A stretch of DNA of 64,000 nt from an uncultured Mesonia sp. (GCA_947494545.1 CANLVH010000001.1:186001-250000); one strand, 5' to 3'; counted from the first letter of the stretch, positions 52,425 through 62,654 are shown. The notes: a model not told the origin generated them from the sequence alone. Numbers and translations are program-made.

Positions 52425-54024
52425 AAGTTTCTACCACATCCCAATTGGGGCGTATTTCTAAGGCTTTTGGGTAATGAATTACCTTTTCCGGCTGCTTGTT
52501 TTTTAGAAAGTTACCGGGATCCCATTTTTTGTTGCTGTTTTTATCAAAAATTAAACGCACATAATAGGTGCCTGGTTTTAGGTACGATAATTCAAAACTA
52601 TTGCCGTCTTCTTGTGTGTGGTATTTTTCTTTAACTACTTCGTCATTTTCGTTGGTTAGTTGCAACAGAACCGGGTAATCGTCTAGGTTGCTAACGCTAA
52701 AGGTTAATATACCTAAATCTGATAAATTGGGAGTTTGCAGTCTATATTTTAAGCTGTCGTTTTGGTTCTCGAAAAAATCGGTTAAAGCACCGGGCAACAA
52801 ATTAAGCCGGTACTTTTGTTCGGGTTCTTTTTCAAAATCAATAAAATAATTATTGTATAAAGCTTCATAACGGGTTTTAAAATCTACTAAAACAGAGTCT
52901 TTATCAAAAAGCTTTATTTTAGAAGTGTCTATTTTCCGTAAAGGGATATTAGCGTGTAAGCCAAAATCTTCATCTATATTAATACTTCCTCTATGAGAGG
53001 CTTTAATATTTAAACTATCCGGTAACATATCTTTAATGCGTGTTACCAACGTGTCTTTGTAATTTTTACCGGAAACTTCAAACACAAGACTATCGGTCTC
53101 AAAAAACGGTTTAAACCAATAGTGCAGAGTGTCTGTTTTACTGTCTTTTATAATTTGATAGTTATAATTGTCTACGTTAGCATTGAGTAGGTTTATTTTT
53201 ACGCTGTCTGCTAAACCTTCGTAACCAAAAATTAAATGGTTTTTAGAAACTTGCTTCGGTCTAATTAGCTTTAAGTCTAGGTTTTCCTCAAAGACCGAAA
53301 TGCTGTACGTACTATCTGTTGGCAGATTTATAAAACCTTCTACAAAACCAATTTTTTCTGTCTTTGGGTCAAATTTATAATTCTCGTTTTTATCGGCTAC
53401 AGCCAGCATTTTATATTTTCCTTCTTTCAAGTTCTCTAAAGAAAATGTGTTGGTGCTGTCTTTGGTATAGGCAATATAAGTAGGTGCTTTTTCGTAGATA
53501 ACCGAATCTGTATAAGTAGAATCTGCTTTATATAACATTACAGAAATAAATGCATCGGTTTGTTTTTTTAACACGTTGCTTACTTTTCCCGTAACTTGCA
53601 AAGAATCTATATAATTGCCGGTAGAAAATACATATTTATAAAAAGGAAACGGATTTTCTTCGTTGTTATCTGCAATGCTTTTTCCAAAATTTATACTGTA
53701 GGTAGTATTTTTGGCAAGCGTGTCTAAAATAATAATTTCTAAAGATTTGCTCGCTCCTCCCAATGGGCGAATGCTTGGTTTTGGACTCATAGGAGGCGAG
53801 AAAATAATTTGCTGCTGCGGACTTTGTAATTTTATATACTCGTTAAAAGCAATAGTTATTTCATCTTTGTCAAAATTGGTGCTGTAGTTTTCTGGAAAAG
53901 TACGCACTACCGTTGGCGGGATGGTATCTTCTGGTCCGCCGGTAGGCATACCGCGTTTTGCACAATGTGTAAAATGCGCAAGAAATAGAACACTGCCAAG
54001 TATATAGAAAAAACGCTTTGCCAT
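52411..54024 (-). CDS. Ig-like-domain lipoprotein
   Basis: A 537-residue predicted lipoprotein. The signal is AKRFFYILGSVLFLAHFTHC, followed by AKRGMPTGGPEDTIPPTVV, a start common in Bacteroidota proteins with a Big_5-type Ig domain. The domain itself is TFPENYSTNFDKDEITIAFNEYI..LKNTTYSINFGKSIADNNEENPF, and several beta modules follow. Two segments, YKMLAVADKNENYKFDPKTE and YYVRLIFDKNSNKKWDPG, look like Ca-binding-type loops of SdrD/DUF2141-like folds. Function unknown; probably periplasmic or outer-membrane. Confidence 0.8.
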   Translation of the reverse strand: MAKRFFYILGSVLFLAHFTHCAKRGMPTGGPEDTIPPTVVRTFPENYSTNFDKDEITIAFNEYIKLQSPQQQIIFSPPMSPKPSIRPLGGASKSLEIIILDTLAKNTTYSINFGKSIADNNEENPFPFYKYVFSTGNYIDSLQVTGKVSNVLKKQTDAFISVMLYKADSTYTDSVIYEKAPTYIAYTKDSTNTFSLENLKEGKYKMLAVADKNENYKFDPKTEKIGFVEGFINLPTDSTYSISVFEENLDLKLIRPKQVSKNHLIFGYEGLADSVKINLLNANVDNYNYQIIKDSKTDTLHYWFKPFFETDSLVFEVSGKNYKDTLVTRIKDMLPDSLNIKASHRGSINIDEDFGLHANIPLRKIDTSKIKLFDKDSVLVDFKTRYEALYNNYFIDFEKEPEQKYRLNLLPGALTDFFENQNDSLKYRLQTPNLSDLGILTFSVSNLDDYPVLLQLTNENDEVVKEKYHTQEDGNSFELSYLKPGTYYVRLIFDKNSNKKWDPGNFLKNKQPEKVIHYPKALEIRPNWDVVETFILN

Positions 54025-54063
54025 TTTTGAATTAAATTTGAAACAAAGAAACGAATTTTTTTC

Positions 54064-54756
54064 TTAAGCTGTAAACGCCATGCTAGCTAGACTTACCTTT
54101 ACGGAAGAAGCCTGCAGTAAGGTTTGTACACAGGTTTGCATTGTAGCTCCGGTAGTGATAACATCGTCTACTAACAAAACATGTTTCCCTTCTATTTTTT
54201 GCGGATTTTTAAGGTTAAAATAGTGCAAATCTATTTTTGAGCGGGCAATTTTGCTTTTAAATACTTGCGTTCTCGCGGCAGAAGTTTTTTGCAACACATT
54301 TAAAGCACAGGGTATTTCTAATTTTTTACTTAATTCTTTAGCAAAACCTTCTGTTTGGTTATAGCCTCTTTCGCGTAAACGTTTGGCGTGTAAGGGTACA
54401 GGAATTATTATATCTATCTCTTTAATCCACTGCGTTTGTAGAAGTTCTTCTGCATACCAGAGGCCAAAATAATTGCTTAGTTTTGGTGTGTTTTTATATT
54501 TTAGGTTGTGTAAAATATGTTGGGTAATACCTTTTTTATGGAAATAAAAAAGAGCGGTAGCGTAATTAACCGGAATCCTGCCCGAAAATATATTTTTTAG
54601 CGTATTTTCGTTATGTTTATGAAAATTGGTCAAAGGAAGTTTATGCTTGCAAAGCAGGCACAAAAGTTTTTCTTTTTTGACCAATATTTTTTGGCAACCG
54701 GCACAAGTTTCCGTGAAAACGAAGTTGTAAAAATCCCTCAACATTTTTGTAAGCAT
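54064..54756 (-). CDS. ComF-family phosphoribosyltransferase-like protein
   Basis: A 230-residue homologue of ComF/GntX, linked to natural transformation in several bacteria. An N-terminal zinc knuckle is CAGCQ..LLCLLCKHK. The C-terminal PRTase domain includes IIPVPLHAKRLRERGYNQTEGFAKEL and the PRPP-binding loop VLLVDDVITTGATMQTC. The start may be the first ATG or the one at MLRDFYNF four codons later. If this organism is competent, it is the only candidate competence gene in the window. Confidence 0.9.
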   Translation of the reverse strand: MLTKMLRDFYNFVFTETCAGCQKILVKKEKLLCLLCKHKLPLTNFHKHNENTLKNIFSGRIPVNYATALFYFHKKGITQHILHNLKYKNTPKLSNYFGLWYAEELLQTQWIKEIDIIIPVPLHAKRLRERGYNQTEGFAKELSKKLEIPCALNVLQKTSAARTQVFKSKIARSKIDLHYFNLKNPQKIEGKHVLLVDDVITTGATMQTCVQTLLQASSVKVSLASMAFTA

Positions 54757-54814
54757 AAAAATTAAAGGGGTAAAGAATGTTTTAAAAGTAATAAAAAATT
54801 ATAACAAGTTGGGT

Positions 54815-55696
54815 ATGAGCGAGAAAAAGAATGTAAAAGTTTTACAGCTTTTAATTATTGTTTTGGGCGTTTCTTTAATAGGACTCTCTTTCTACACCTA
54901 TAATTTCTACACCAATTCTGTAAATAGCACAAGCCAGTTAGAAAAGCAAAACGATCTATTAAAAAACGATTTGCAAGAGATGCAAGACGATTACCAAAAG
55001 CTAATAGAATCTAATAGTGATTTGCGCAGTAACCTCAAAACAGAACAGCAACGCATTACTGCTTTGTTAGATTCCTTAAACGCTATGGAACTGGATTTTG
55101 AACGCTACAGAAAATATAGAGTGCAAGCAGACTTATTAAAAATGGAAAAAAAGCGCTTGCTTAAAACCGTAGATAGTCTCACACAAACAAATCGCGCTTT
55201 ACTTTCTACTATAGACAGTACCAAAAGCCAAATAGAAAACCAACGCTTTGTAGCAGATTCTATTTTAGACGCTAATGCTAAACTTAACGCGAAAATTGAA
55301 AAAGCAGCTGTTTTACAATTAAGCGGTTTACATACTGAAGCGGTTTATCTTAAAAAAAACCGTAATATTTATGCTACTAAAAACATTAACAAAGCAGAAA
55401 AAATACGAGTATGCTTTACGGTAAATAAAAATTTGATTGTAGAGCCGGGAGAGAAAACCTTTTTTATTCAGGTAATTAATCCTAAAAATAATTTGATGGG
55501 TAAAAAATTATCTAAAACTTATAACAAAGAAATATTATATTACAGCGAGTCTACTAACTTGCAATACAATAATAAAGAAGTAGATGTTTGTATACTTATG
55601 CAAGCGCAACCAAAAAACTTTTTAGAAGGCAGGTATATTGTAAACATTTTTAATGGTCCGCAGCGACTTGCCAGTACGAGTTTTAAATTGCATTAG
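54815..55696 (+). CDS. Membrane-anchored coiled-coil protein
   Basis: A 293-residue protein with one N-terminal membrane span (VLQLLIIVLGVSLIGLSFYTY). A long coiled coil follows (residues ~35-165, LEKQNDLLKNDLQEMQDD and similar), then a C-terminal beta-rich domain (FTVNKNLIVEPGEKTFFIQ). The ATG at 54815 is preferred to a TTG at 54809. Flavobacterial homologues are often loosely named chromosome-partitioning proteins, but no ParA, SMC or other enzyme motif is present. Function unknown. Located between divergent comF and glyS. Confidence 0.75.
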   Translation: MSEKKNVKVLQLLIIVLGVSLIGLSFYTYNFYTNSVNSTSQLEKQNDLLKNDLQEMQDDYQKLIESNSDLRSNLKTEQQRITALLDSLNAMELDFERYRKYRVQADLLKMEKKRLLKTVDSLTQTNRALLSTIDSTKSQIENQRFVADSILDANAKLNAKIEKAAVLQLSGLHTEAVYLKKNRNIYATKNINKAEKIRVCFTVNKNLIVEPGEKTFFIQVINPKNNLMGKKLSKTYNKEILYYSESTNLQYNNKEVDVCILMQAQPKNFLEGRYIVNIFNGPQRLASTSFKLH

Positions 55697-55749
55697 GTAT
55701 ATTTTTAAGAATTTGAAGAACAGAGTATAGTAAAACAAACCCAATTTTA

Positions 55750-55757
55750 TAATTTTG
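55750..55757 (+). promoter_or_regulatory. -7 box of glyS
   Basis: TAATTTTG (TAnnTTTG) 4 nt before the glyS ATG, so a very short leader is expected. Confidence 0.45.
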
Positions 55758-55761
55758 CGCT

Positions 55762-57303
55762 ATGGCAAAACAACAAGATACTTTTAAGCAGGTAATTTCG
55801 CACGCGAAAGAATATGGATATATTTTTTCGTCGAGCGAAATTTATGACGGCCTAAGCGCCGTATACGATTATGGCCCCAACGGTGCCGAATTGAAAAAAA
55901 ACATTAAAGATTATTGGTGGAAAAGCATGGTGCAAATGCACCAAAATATTGTAGGCTTAGATGCTGCAATTTTGATGCACCCAACCACTTGGGCGGCTTC
56001 CGGGCATTTAGATGCCTTTAACGATCCGCTTATAGATAATAAAGACTCTAAAAAGCGTTACCGCGCAGATGTTTTGGTAGAAGACCACGCCGAAAAAATA
56101 AACCAAAAAGCGCAAAAAGAAATAAAAAAAGCACGCAAACGCTTTGGCGATAAATTTGACGAAGAAGAATTTGTAAGCACCAATCCGCGGCTGCTGCGGT
56201 ATAAAAAAGAAGAAAAAGAAATTTTAGAACGCCTGGCAAAATCGCTTACTAACGAAGATTTGCAAGACGTGAAAGCTCTAATTGAAGAATTAGAAATTGC
56301 TTGCCCGGTAAGCGGCTCTAAAAACTGGACAGACGTAAAGCAATTTAATTTGATGTTTGGTACCAAACTGGGCGCATCTTCAGACAGTGCTACAGATTTA
56401 TATCTACGACCCGAAACCGCGCAAGGTATTTTTGTAAACTTTGCCAACGTGCAAAAAACCGGAAGAATGAAAATTCCTTTTGGTATTGCGCAGATAGGAA
56501 AAGCGTTTAGAAACGAGATTGTAGCGCGGCAGTTTATCTTCCGTCAACGGGAATTTGAACAGATGGAAATGCAATTTTTTGTACGTCCCGGAGAAGAACT
56601 TAAATGGTTTGACCATTGGAAAGAAACTCGCCAAAAATGGCACGCTTCTTTAGGGTTGGGCGAAGAAAAATACCGTTTTCACGACCACGAAAAAATGGCG
56701 CATTATGCCAATGCCGCTACAGATATAGAGTTTGATTTTCCTTTTGGGTTTAAAGAATTAGAAGGCATTCACTCTAGAACAGATTTCGATTTAAAGGCGC
56801 ACGAAGAACATTCCGGTAAACGTTTACAATTTTTTGATCCCGAAATAAACAAAAACTATACGCCTTACGTAATAGAAACTTCTATTGGTTTAGACCGCAT
56901 GTTTTTGGCAGTTTTCTCCAGTTCTTTGCAAGAAGAAACTTTAGACGATGGTAACACCAGAACGGTTTTAAAATTACCGGCAATTTTGGCTCCTTATAAA
57001 GCAGCAATTTTTCCTTTAGTGAAAAAAGACGGTTTACCCGAAATTGCTCAGGAAATTGTAGAAGAATTGCAATGGGATTTTAACGTTGTTTACGACGAAA
57101 AAGATGCTGTAGGAAGACGTTACAGAAGACAAGATGCCGCCGGAACGCCATTTTGTATAACCATAGATCACGATACAAAAGAAGATAATAAAGTAACCAT
57201 TCGTCATCGCGACACAATGGAACAAAAACGCGTAGCAATTAGCGAGTTAAAAGCTATTATCAATAAAGAAATAGATTTTAAAACCTGGATGCAAAAAGCG
57301 TAA
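55762..57303 (+). CDS. glyS: Glycine--tRNA ligase (single-chain class II)
   Basis: Charges tRNA-Gly; 513 residues of the dimeric alpha2 type (GlyQS), not the split alpha/beta enzyme. It opens with ISHAKEYGYIFSSSEIYDGL and DYGPNGAELKKNI. Later come LRPETAQGIFVNF and FGIAQIGKAFRNEI (motif 2), EFEQMEMQFF, and PYVIETSIGLDRMFLAVF (motif 3). The anticodon-binding domain at the end begins LPAILAPYKAAIFPL. Followed by a strong terminator. Confidence 0.96.
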   Translation: MAKQQDTFKQVISHAKEYGYIFSSSEIYDGLSAVYDYGPNGAELKKNIKDYWWKSMVQMHQNIVGLDAAILMHPTTWAASGHLDAFNDPLIDNKDSKKRYRADVLVEDHAEKINQKAQKEIKKARKRFGDKFDEEEFVSTNPRLLRYKKEEKEILERLAKSLTNEDLQDVKALIEELEIACPVSGSKNWTDVKQFNLMFGTKLGASSDSATDLYLRPETAQGIFVNFANVQKTGRMKIPFGIAQIGKAFRNEIVARQFIFRQREFEQMEMQFFVRPGEELKWFDHWKETRQKWHASLGLGEEKYRFHDHEKMAHYANAATDIEFDFPFGFKELEGIHSRTDFDLKAHEEHSGKRLQFFDPEINKNYTPYVIETSIGLDRMFLAVFSSSLQEETLDDGNTRTVLKLPAILAPYKAAIFPLVKKDGLPEIAQEIVEELQWDFNVVYDEKDAVGRRYRRQDAAGTPFCITIDHDTKEDNKVTIRHRDTMEQKRVAISELKAIINKEIDFKTWMQKA

Positions 57304-57326
57304 GGTTTAGGATAATAAGAAGCTAT

Positions 57327-57362
57327 GAGGAGATAAAAGAGGTTTTATCTCCTCTTTTTTTT
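57327..57362 (+). terminator. Rho-independent terminator of glyS
   Basis: GAGGAGATAAAA (57327-57338), loop GAGG, TTTTATCTCCTC (57343-57354), then eight T residues: a 12-bp perfect stem. Confidence 0.92.
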
Positions 57363-57388
57363 ATGCAGGTAATAGCTTTTTAAAGAAT

Positions 57389-60300
57389 TTAAAAATAAGC
57401 TCGCAATTGTACGCTTCCGGTGTGAATTGCTTTGGTGCTTTCTCCTTTTCGGCCGTAATACGACAAGTTGAGGTCTAAATAGTCGGTTAGTTTTTTTTGT
57501 GCTAAAAGACTCCACGTAAAATTTTTATCGGGTTGTAAACCTTCTAACATTTGGTAGGCAACCGGCGAAAATGCGTCGCCTTCAAATTTGTTGTAGATAT
57601 AATTAAACTCGCCGTTTATAGAATATTTTTGGGCGTTGTTAAACGTAAAAGATGTTCCAAATTTATTCTGGCTTAATTGCTCTTTTTGTCCTATATTATT
57701 TTCTTTTTCTTGCAAACGGTAAAAAATTCCCCAGCGGGTTTGCTCGGAAAACAAATAAGAAATCTCCGGATTTATTAAATAACTATCTATAGTATAATTG
57801 CGCGAATCAAAATTTTCTGAAGTGCTTTTATTATCAGTCAACGCACTTTCTAAAGTAAACAACCAACTTTCTTGCAGCTTATGGTTAAAATTTAATTGGT
57901 GGCTTTGCAGCTTGTTTTCTTGCAAACCGGTAGCCAATAAATTTTTAGTTCTATTAGAAATATAGGTGTAAGAGCTGGTGTAATTTTGCTTTCCACGGTT
58001 AAAATAAAGTGTATTTCTAAAGCTGAGGTTTACAGCCAATTCTTTTCCTTTACCGGAGAAAGGATTAAAATTAAAATTATCGCCTTCGCGCTCTATTTTT
58101 CTATCTATTAAATAAGATGTTTGGTTATAAAATTGCGAGAGGAATTTTTTGATTCCTTCAGTGTCGCTCCATTGTAAAAAATTGAGCGTTACAATTTGAC
58201 TAAATTTATTTTGGTGGGTTTTTACATAAATCTGGTTGGGCAAAAGCACACGTATGTATTTGGCTTCGTCTGGAAAAGGAGAAATTTCAAATTCGTCTAA
58301 TTCTTGTATTCCGTTATTGTTGTAATCGTTCCACGCGTATTGGCCCTCGCCGGCATTTACTTCCACGTAAGTGAACTCTTGCTGCGGCAACGTGCCACTA
58401 TTGGTCTCGTAAACCGTGTTTAAATTGAGCAATCTGTCCCAGAAAAATTGATTGTATAAAATGCGGGAGTTTAACGAATGTTCTTTGTCTTTGGCATCGT
58501 TTTTATTTTTTAACGTGCGGTAATTGGCAAAAACCGAAAGTTTTGTGCTTTGCGTCTGTACCAATTGCGAGCGTAAATAATAGTTGTTGGAGCTGCTAAC
58601 TTCCTGTAAAGTATTGCTCTGCAAACTGTCGTTTATTCGATGTCTATAACCAATTTCTGCATAAACTTTTGTGCTGTCGCCAATGCCGGTAAACACTTCA
58701 TAACTTTTAAACCGCTGGCTGATTCCTGTCAAATTTCCGGTGGCATTTTCTTGCTGTTGGTTATCTTCTAAAGCAATTCGCGTTCCTGCCCAAGCCGTTT
58801 TAAAATCGTAAACGCTGTTTAGGTTAAACCGAAGAAACTCGGAGTCAAAAATTTCTCCTTCGCTTTGCAAGTAACTTCCGTTTAAAGCTAGGTGCAAATC
58901 TTCAAAATTTAAGTTTGCATTTAAACGATGCCGCGCCCCCGAATAATTTTTAGAATAATCTAATTTTTCAAAACGATACGTGGCTTGGCCCAAATTTGGT
59001 TTGGTATAGTGCAAACCGCTGGTCAATAAATTTTGATCACCTTGGGGATTGCTTAAATTCCAATCTCTGTCAAACTCTATATTGTACAAGGGTTCTATAC
59101 TTTTATACTCTTCTCCCACGTGGTCAAATTCGGCGAAAGCCTGCAACTTTTCTCCTTTTTTATTGCTAAAAATATCGCGGTTTGCTTTTAGATGTGCTGC
59201 GTAGCCATTGTTGTCTTCATCGTCAAGGTTAGAAAATAAATTCAAATCGTTTTTACTGCCGCTTAGTTCAAACGCAAGATTTGTTTTTTTATCTGGAGCA
59301 TATTTTCCGTTTACCACGGCAACTTGCAGTTTTTCCGGCGCAAAAAGTTGGGTTACCGGTGCATAATTACCTTGCGGAATGCCGTTTTGTGGCGGCACAT
59401 ACTCAAATACTTTGGCAAGCAAATTGGCATCTGCTAAAATATAATTACCCTGATTTGCACCAACAAAACTAAATTTTACCCGAAACAAATCGTCTTCCGG
59501 ATTGCTGGAGTATACAAATACCTCTTGCCCGTTTATGATTTCTTTTTTATATAAAACTTTATTCTCGTCAAAACTATCGGCTATTGCGCTTGGCGCTAAC
59601 ATTTGCGAAGAATCGTCTCCGGCTTGCGCCAAAATTTCTTTTTGGGCATCGCTGAGGTTTTGCTGTAGCGGCTGATTTTTCAAATCGTTTTCGGAATATA
59701 CAAAAGCACCAATTTCAAAATTATTGCCGTAATGTTTTCCGCCGCCGGTTGCTACCAAACGCGAATAATTTCTGTCTGAATATTGAAATTCTACCGTTAT
59801 GCGCATCTCGGAGGTAATGGGAAAAGTAGGATTAAAAATAATCTCTCCCGCATTATAATCTATAATATAATCTTGGTTTTCGCCGCGCTCTAATCTAATT
59901 CCGTTTACAAAAACGCTTTCGCTACCCGAAACTATTAAGGTATACAACTCGCCATTTGGGCCGCTAAGTTTATAAGGACCTTGGTTGCCTTCTTGTCCTT
60001 GAAATTTATTCCGCGTAAAAACGCCACGTACCAAAGCTGCCGCTCCAAAAACTTCGGTGCGGTTGGCATCTGCATTTAAAGTAGCGCCAACCGAAAGTCC
60101 TTGCACTTTTTTAGTAAAGTTTCCAAAATAAGAATTGGTTTGTGCCAAGTCTACATCGCCGGCTCTAATGTTCCAATTTTTTCCGTAAAGCTCTATAAAA
60201 ATTTGGTCAAATTCGTCTAAATTTTGCGAATAGCCACTTTCTTGTATCGGCACATTAGCATCTTGTATAGAGGCGCGCAAACTTACGTTGGGCGATATTT

Positions 60301-60796
60301 TTCCTGAAATTTGCAGGTCTAATTCAGAATCTAAAACCGTGTTTTGGTTGGTGCCGGCAGTAACACCGCGAGAAATACTTCCGCTGGTGTTTAGGCCATC
60401 AAAAGGAGTAAAATTTTGTGTATTTTTTTGTTCTTCCAAATCAAAAATTCTACGTGTACGATTTTGTGAAGTAATACTGGACGGGTCGTATTGAAAATAC
60501 TTTTTGGTTAAAAACTCCGGATATGTTCGGTAAAAAATCTTTACGGAATCTGTTTTTTTTAGGATAGAATCATTTAAGATAAGTTGGCCTTTGGCAAAAT
60601 CTATTTGATAGTTGCTGGCAGCAATTTCTTTCTTGTTATAAACCACTTTAAAATCTGCGGTTTGTATACTTAACGTATCTATACTAAGCGTGTCTTGCAC
60701 CGCTAAGGTCTTAGAAATTATTCCAGAAGATTTCTCTTGCGCAATTATGGCAACAGGAAAACACAGCAAAGCAAGAAAAAAATTACGTATTGGCAT
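57389..60796 (-). CDS. Large outer-membrane beta-barrel protein
   Basis: A 1135-residue outer-membrane protein. The signal peptide is PIRNFFLALLCFPVAIIAQ, followed by a region with DTLSIDTLSIQTADFKVVYN repeats. A conserved central part then reads GSISRGVTAGTNQNTVLDSELDLQISGKI..FIELYGKNWNIRAGDVDL, and many amphipathic strands run to the C-terminal LRAYF. A terminal Phe is the usual barrel end. It lacks a TonB box or plug, so a transport role is not shown. Divergent from xth. Confidence 0.8.
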   Translation of the reverse strand: MPIRNFFLALLCFPVAIIAQEKSSGIISKTLAVQDTLSIDTLSIQTADFKVVYNKKEIAASNYQIDFAKGQLILNDSILKKTDSVKIFYRTYPEFLTKKYFQYDPSSITSQNRTRRIFDLEEQKNTQNFTPFDGLNTSGSISRGVTAGTNQNTVLDSELDLQISGKISPNVSLRASIQDANVPIQESGYSQNLDEFDQIFIELYGKNWNIRAGDVDLAQTNSYFGNFTKKVQGLSVGATLNADANRTEVFGAAALVRGVFTRNKFQGQEGNQGPYKLSGPNGELYTLIVSGSESVFVNGIRLERGENQDYIIDYNAGEIIFNPTFPITSEMRITVEFQYSDRNYSRLVATGGGKHYGNNFEIGAFVYSENDLKNQPLQQNLSDAQKEILAQAGDDSSQMLAPSAIADSFDENKVLYKKEIINGQEVFVYSSNPEDDLFRVKFSFVGANQGNYILADANLLAKVFEYVPPQNGIPQGNYAPVTQLFAPEKLQVAVVNGKYAPDKKTNLAFELSGSKNDLNLFSNLDDEDNNGYAAHLKANRDIFSNKKGEKLQAFAEFDHVGEEYKSIEPLYNIEFDRDWNLSNPQGDQNLLTSGLHYTKPNLGQATYRFEKLDYSKNYSGARHRLNANLNFEDLHLALNGSYLQSEGEIFDSEFLRFNLNSVYDFKTAWAGTRIALEDNQQQENATGNLTGISQRFKSYEVFTGIGDSTKVYAEIGYRHRINDSLQSNTLQEVSSSNNYYLRSQLVQTQSTKLSVFANYRTLKNKNDAKDKEHSLNSRILYNQFFWDRLLNLNTVYETNSGTLPQQEFTYVEVNAGEGQYAWNDYNNNGIQELDEFEISPFPDEAKYIRVLLPNQIYVKTHQNKFSQIVTLNFLQWSDTEGIKKFLSQFYNQTSYLIDRKIEREGDNFNFNPFSGKGKELAVNLSFRNTLYFNRGKQNYTSSYTYISNRTKNLLATGLQENKLQSHQLNFNHKLQESWLFTLESALTDNKSTSENFDSRNYTIDSYLINPEISYLFSEQTRWGIFYRLQEKENNIGQKEQLSQNKFGTSFTFNNAQKYSINGEFNYIYNKFEGDAFSPVAYQMLEGLQPDKNFTWSLLAQKKLTDYLDLNLSYYGRKGESTKAIHTGSVQLRAYF

Positions 60797-60895
60797 TAAA
60801 ATTAAAACTATAGAAGCTGCAAAATATTTTAACTAAAGTACATTTTCTTTGCTTAGGCAAAATGGCAATTGACTGGTTTCTTCGTCTAAAAATTC

Positions 60896-60903
60896 TATTT
60901 TTG
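60896..60903 (+). promoter_or_regulatory. -7 box of xth
   Basis: TATTTTTG (TAnnTTTG) 15 nt before the ATG at 60919; it supports that start over the upstream in-frame ATG at 60862. Confidence 0.45.
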
Positions 60904-60918
60904 TGGCAAACTTACAAT

Positions 60919-61680
60919 ATGCGAATCATTTCTTATAACGTAAACGGAATTCGTGCCGCTTTACGGAAAGATTTTTTAGTATGGTTGAAGCAGGCCAACC
61001 CAGATGTACTTTGCCTGCAAGAAATAAAAGCCAATCCGGAGCAATTTGACGAAAAAGTTTTTCACAAATTGGGTTATGAATACTGCTATTGGTATCCGGC
61101 GCAAAAAAAAGGCTATAGCGGCGTAGCAATTTTAAGTAAAAAAGAACCGGATAATGTGGTTTACGGAACCGGTTTAGATTATATGGATGCAGAAGGCCGA
61201 AATTTACGCGCAGATTTTGGCGACATTTCTGTTATGAGTCTTTATTTGCCATCTGGTACCAATATAAAACGCTTGGAATTTAAATTGGGATATATGGCAG
61301 ATTTCCAAAAATATATTGATCAACTTACGCTAGAAAGACCAAACTTAGTAATTTCTGGAGATTATAATATTTGTCACCAACCAATAGATATTCACGATCC
61401 TGTGCGTCTAAAAAATGTTTCGGGCTTTTTGCCGGTAGAACGCGAGTGGTTAACGCAATTTTTAGAAAGCGGTTTTATAGATTCTTTTAGACATTTAAAT
61501 GAAGATGTAGAGCAATATTCTTGGTGGAGTTATCGTGCCAATGCTCGCGCCAGAAATAAAGGCTGGCGTTTAGATTATCATTTAGTTTCAGAAGCTTTAC
61601 AAGAAAAAATAGATAGGGCCGTTATCCTATCAGAAGCTTACCACAGCGACCATTGTCCTGTATTATTAGAAATAGCATAA
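60919..61680 (+). CDS. xth: Exodeoxyribonuclease III
   Basis: AP endonuclease and 3'-5' exonuclease for base excision repair, 253 residues. The ATG at 60919 starts the family directly (MRIISYNVNGIRAAL). Motifs: LCLQEIKANPEQ with the catalytic Glu, VISGDYNICHQPIDIHDP with metal and catalytic Asp and Asn, and the C-terminal YHSDHCPVLLEI with the Asp-His pair. The OmpA-like gene begins 3 nt after its stop. Confidence 0.95.
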   Translation: MRIISYNVNGIRAALRKDFLVWLKQANPDVLCLQEIKANPEQFDEKVFHKLGYEYCYWYPAQKKGYSGVAILSKKEPDNVVYGTGLDYMDAEGRNLRADFGDISVMSLYLPSGTNIKRLEFKLGYMADFQKYIDQLTLERPNLVISGDYNICHQPIDIHDPVRLKNVSGFLPVEREWLTQFLESGFIDSFRHLNEDVEQYSWWSYRANARARNKGWRLDYHLVSEALQEKIDRAVILSEAYHSDHCPVLLEIA

Positions 61681-61683
61681 ATT

Positions 61684-62643
61684 ATGAAAAAGAAAATATT
61701 TTACCCGTTAATTTTTGCAGCAATAGCCGCTAGCTGTGTGCCGGCAAAACAATTTAACGAGCTAGAACAAGAACACCAAAGTTTGCGACAAAAAAGCAAC
61801 GAATTGGAAGAAAGTTTGGCAGATTGTCAAGAAGAGCAAAATAAAACCAGTAGCGCTTATACTATTTTAAAAGAAGATTTTGCCAAAACCCAACAAAAAA
61901 AGGAAAGTTTACAAGAAGAGTTAAAGCGCTTAAGCGATAACTTTGAAAACCTACAAAACGCATACAATGCTTTAGAGAAAAACAGTTCTTCTGCTCTGGC
62001 CGAAAACTCTAAACGCAATCGGGAATTGCTGGCAAATCTAGAAGAAAAGCAAAACGCGCTTAGCAGCAAAGAAACCCGTTTAAATAAACTGGAAAAAGAT
62101 TTGCAAGCCCGTTCGCAACGCGTAGCAGAATTAGAAAAACTAATAGCGGCCAAAGACGCTAAAATGCATAAATTAAAAACCAGCATTTCGCGCGCTTTAA
62201 CAGATTTTGAAGGCAAAGGCTTAACCGTAGAGCAACGCAACGGAAAAGTATACGTTTCTATGGAAAATAAACTCCTGTTTAGCTCCGGTAGTTGGGCCGT
62301 TGGCGCAGAAGGCCGGCGCGCGGTAAACCAATTGGGAAGCGTGTTGGCAGAAAATCCGGACATAAACGTGCTTATAGAAGGCCATACCGACAATGTACCT
62401 TACGGCGGAAGCGGCGTTTTAAAAGATAATTGGGATTTATCTACCAAACGCGCCACGGCTATTGTGCATTTATTGCAAGACAACTCTAATATAAACCCGC
62501 AGCGTCTTACTGCCGCCGGAAGAGGAGAATATGCTCCCATTGCCACCAATAAAACCACACAAGGCAAAGCAAAAAATAGACGAATAGAAGTAATTCTAAC
62601 GCCAAAATTAGAAGAAGTTTCTCAGCTTTTAGAAGGTATTTAA
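61684..62643 (+). CDS. OmpA-family peptidoglycan-binding lipoprotein
   Basis: A 319-residue lipoprotein: signal KKKIFYPLIFAAIAASC with Cys 18, then a coiled coil of about 150 residues (EQEHQSLRQKSNELEESLAD and onward). The C-terminal OmpA domain includes INVLIEGHTDNVPYGGSG, NWDLSTKRATAIVHLL and YAPIATNKTTQGKAKNRRIE, with the Asp and Arg that bind diaminopimelate. It anchors the outer membrane to peptidoglycan. Operon with xth. Confidence 0.93.
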   Translation: MKKKIFYPLIFAAIAASCVPAKQFNELEQEHQSLRQKSNELEESLADCQEEQNKTSSAYTILKEDFAKTQQKKESLQEELKRLSDNFENLQNAYNALEKNSSSALAENSKRNRELLANLEEKQNALSSKETRLNKLEKDLQARSQRVAELEKLIAAKDAKMHKLKTSISRALTDFEGKGLTVEQRNGKVYVSMENKLLFSSGSWAVGAEGRRAVNQLGSVLAENPDINVLIEGHTDNVPYGGSGVLKDNWDLSTKRATAIVHLLQDNSNINPQRLTAAGRGEYAPIATNKTTQGKAKNRRIEVILTPKLEEVSQLLEGI

Positions 62644-62654
62644 AAGTTTAATTT

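Noticed and set aside
60862..60918. Longer start for exodeoxyribonuclease III
   Set aside because: A TAnnTTTG box lies inside this stretch and the family begins at MRIISYN (60919).
61857..62393. 178-codon minus-strand ORF
   Set aside because: Antisense to the coiled-coil part of the OmpA lipoprotein; low-complexity shadow.
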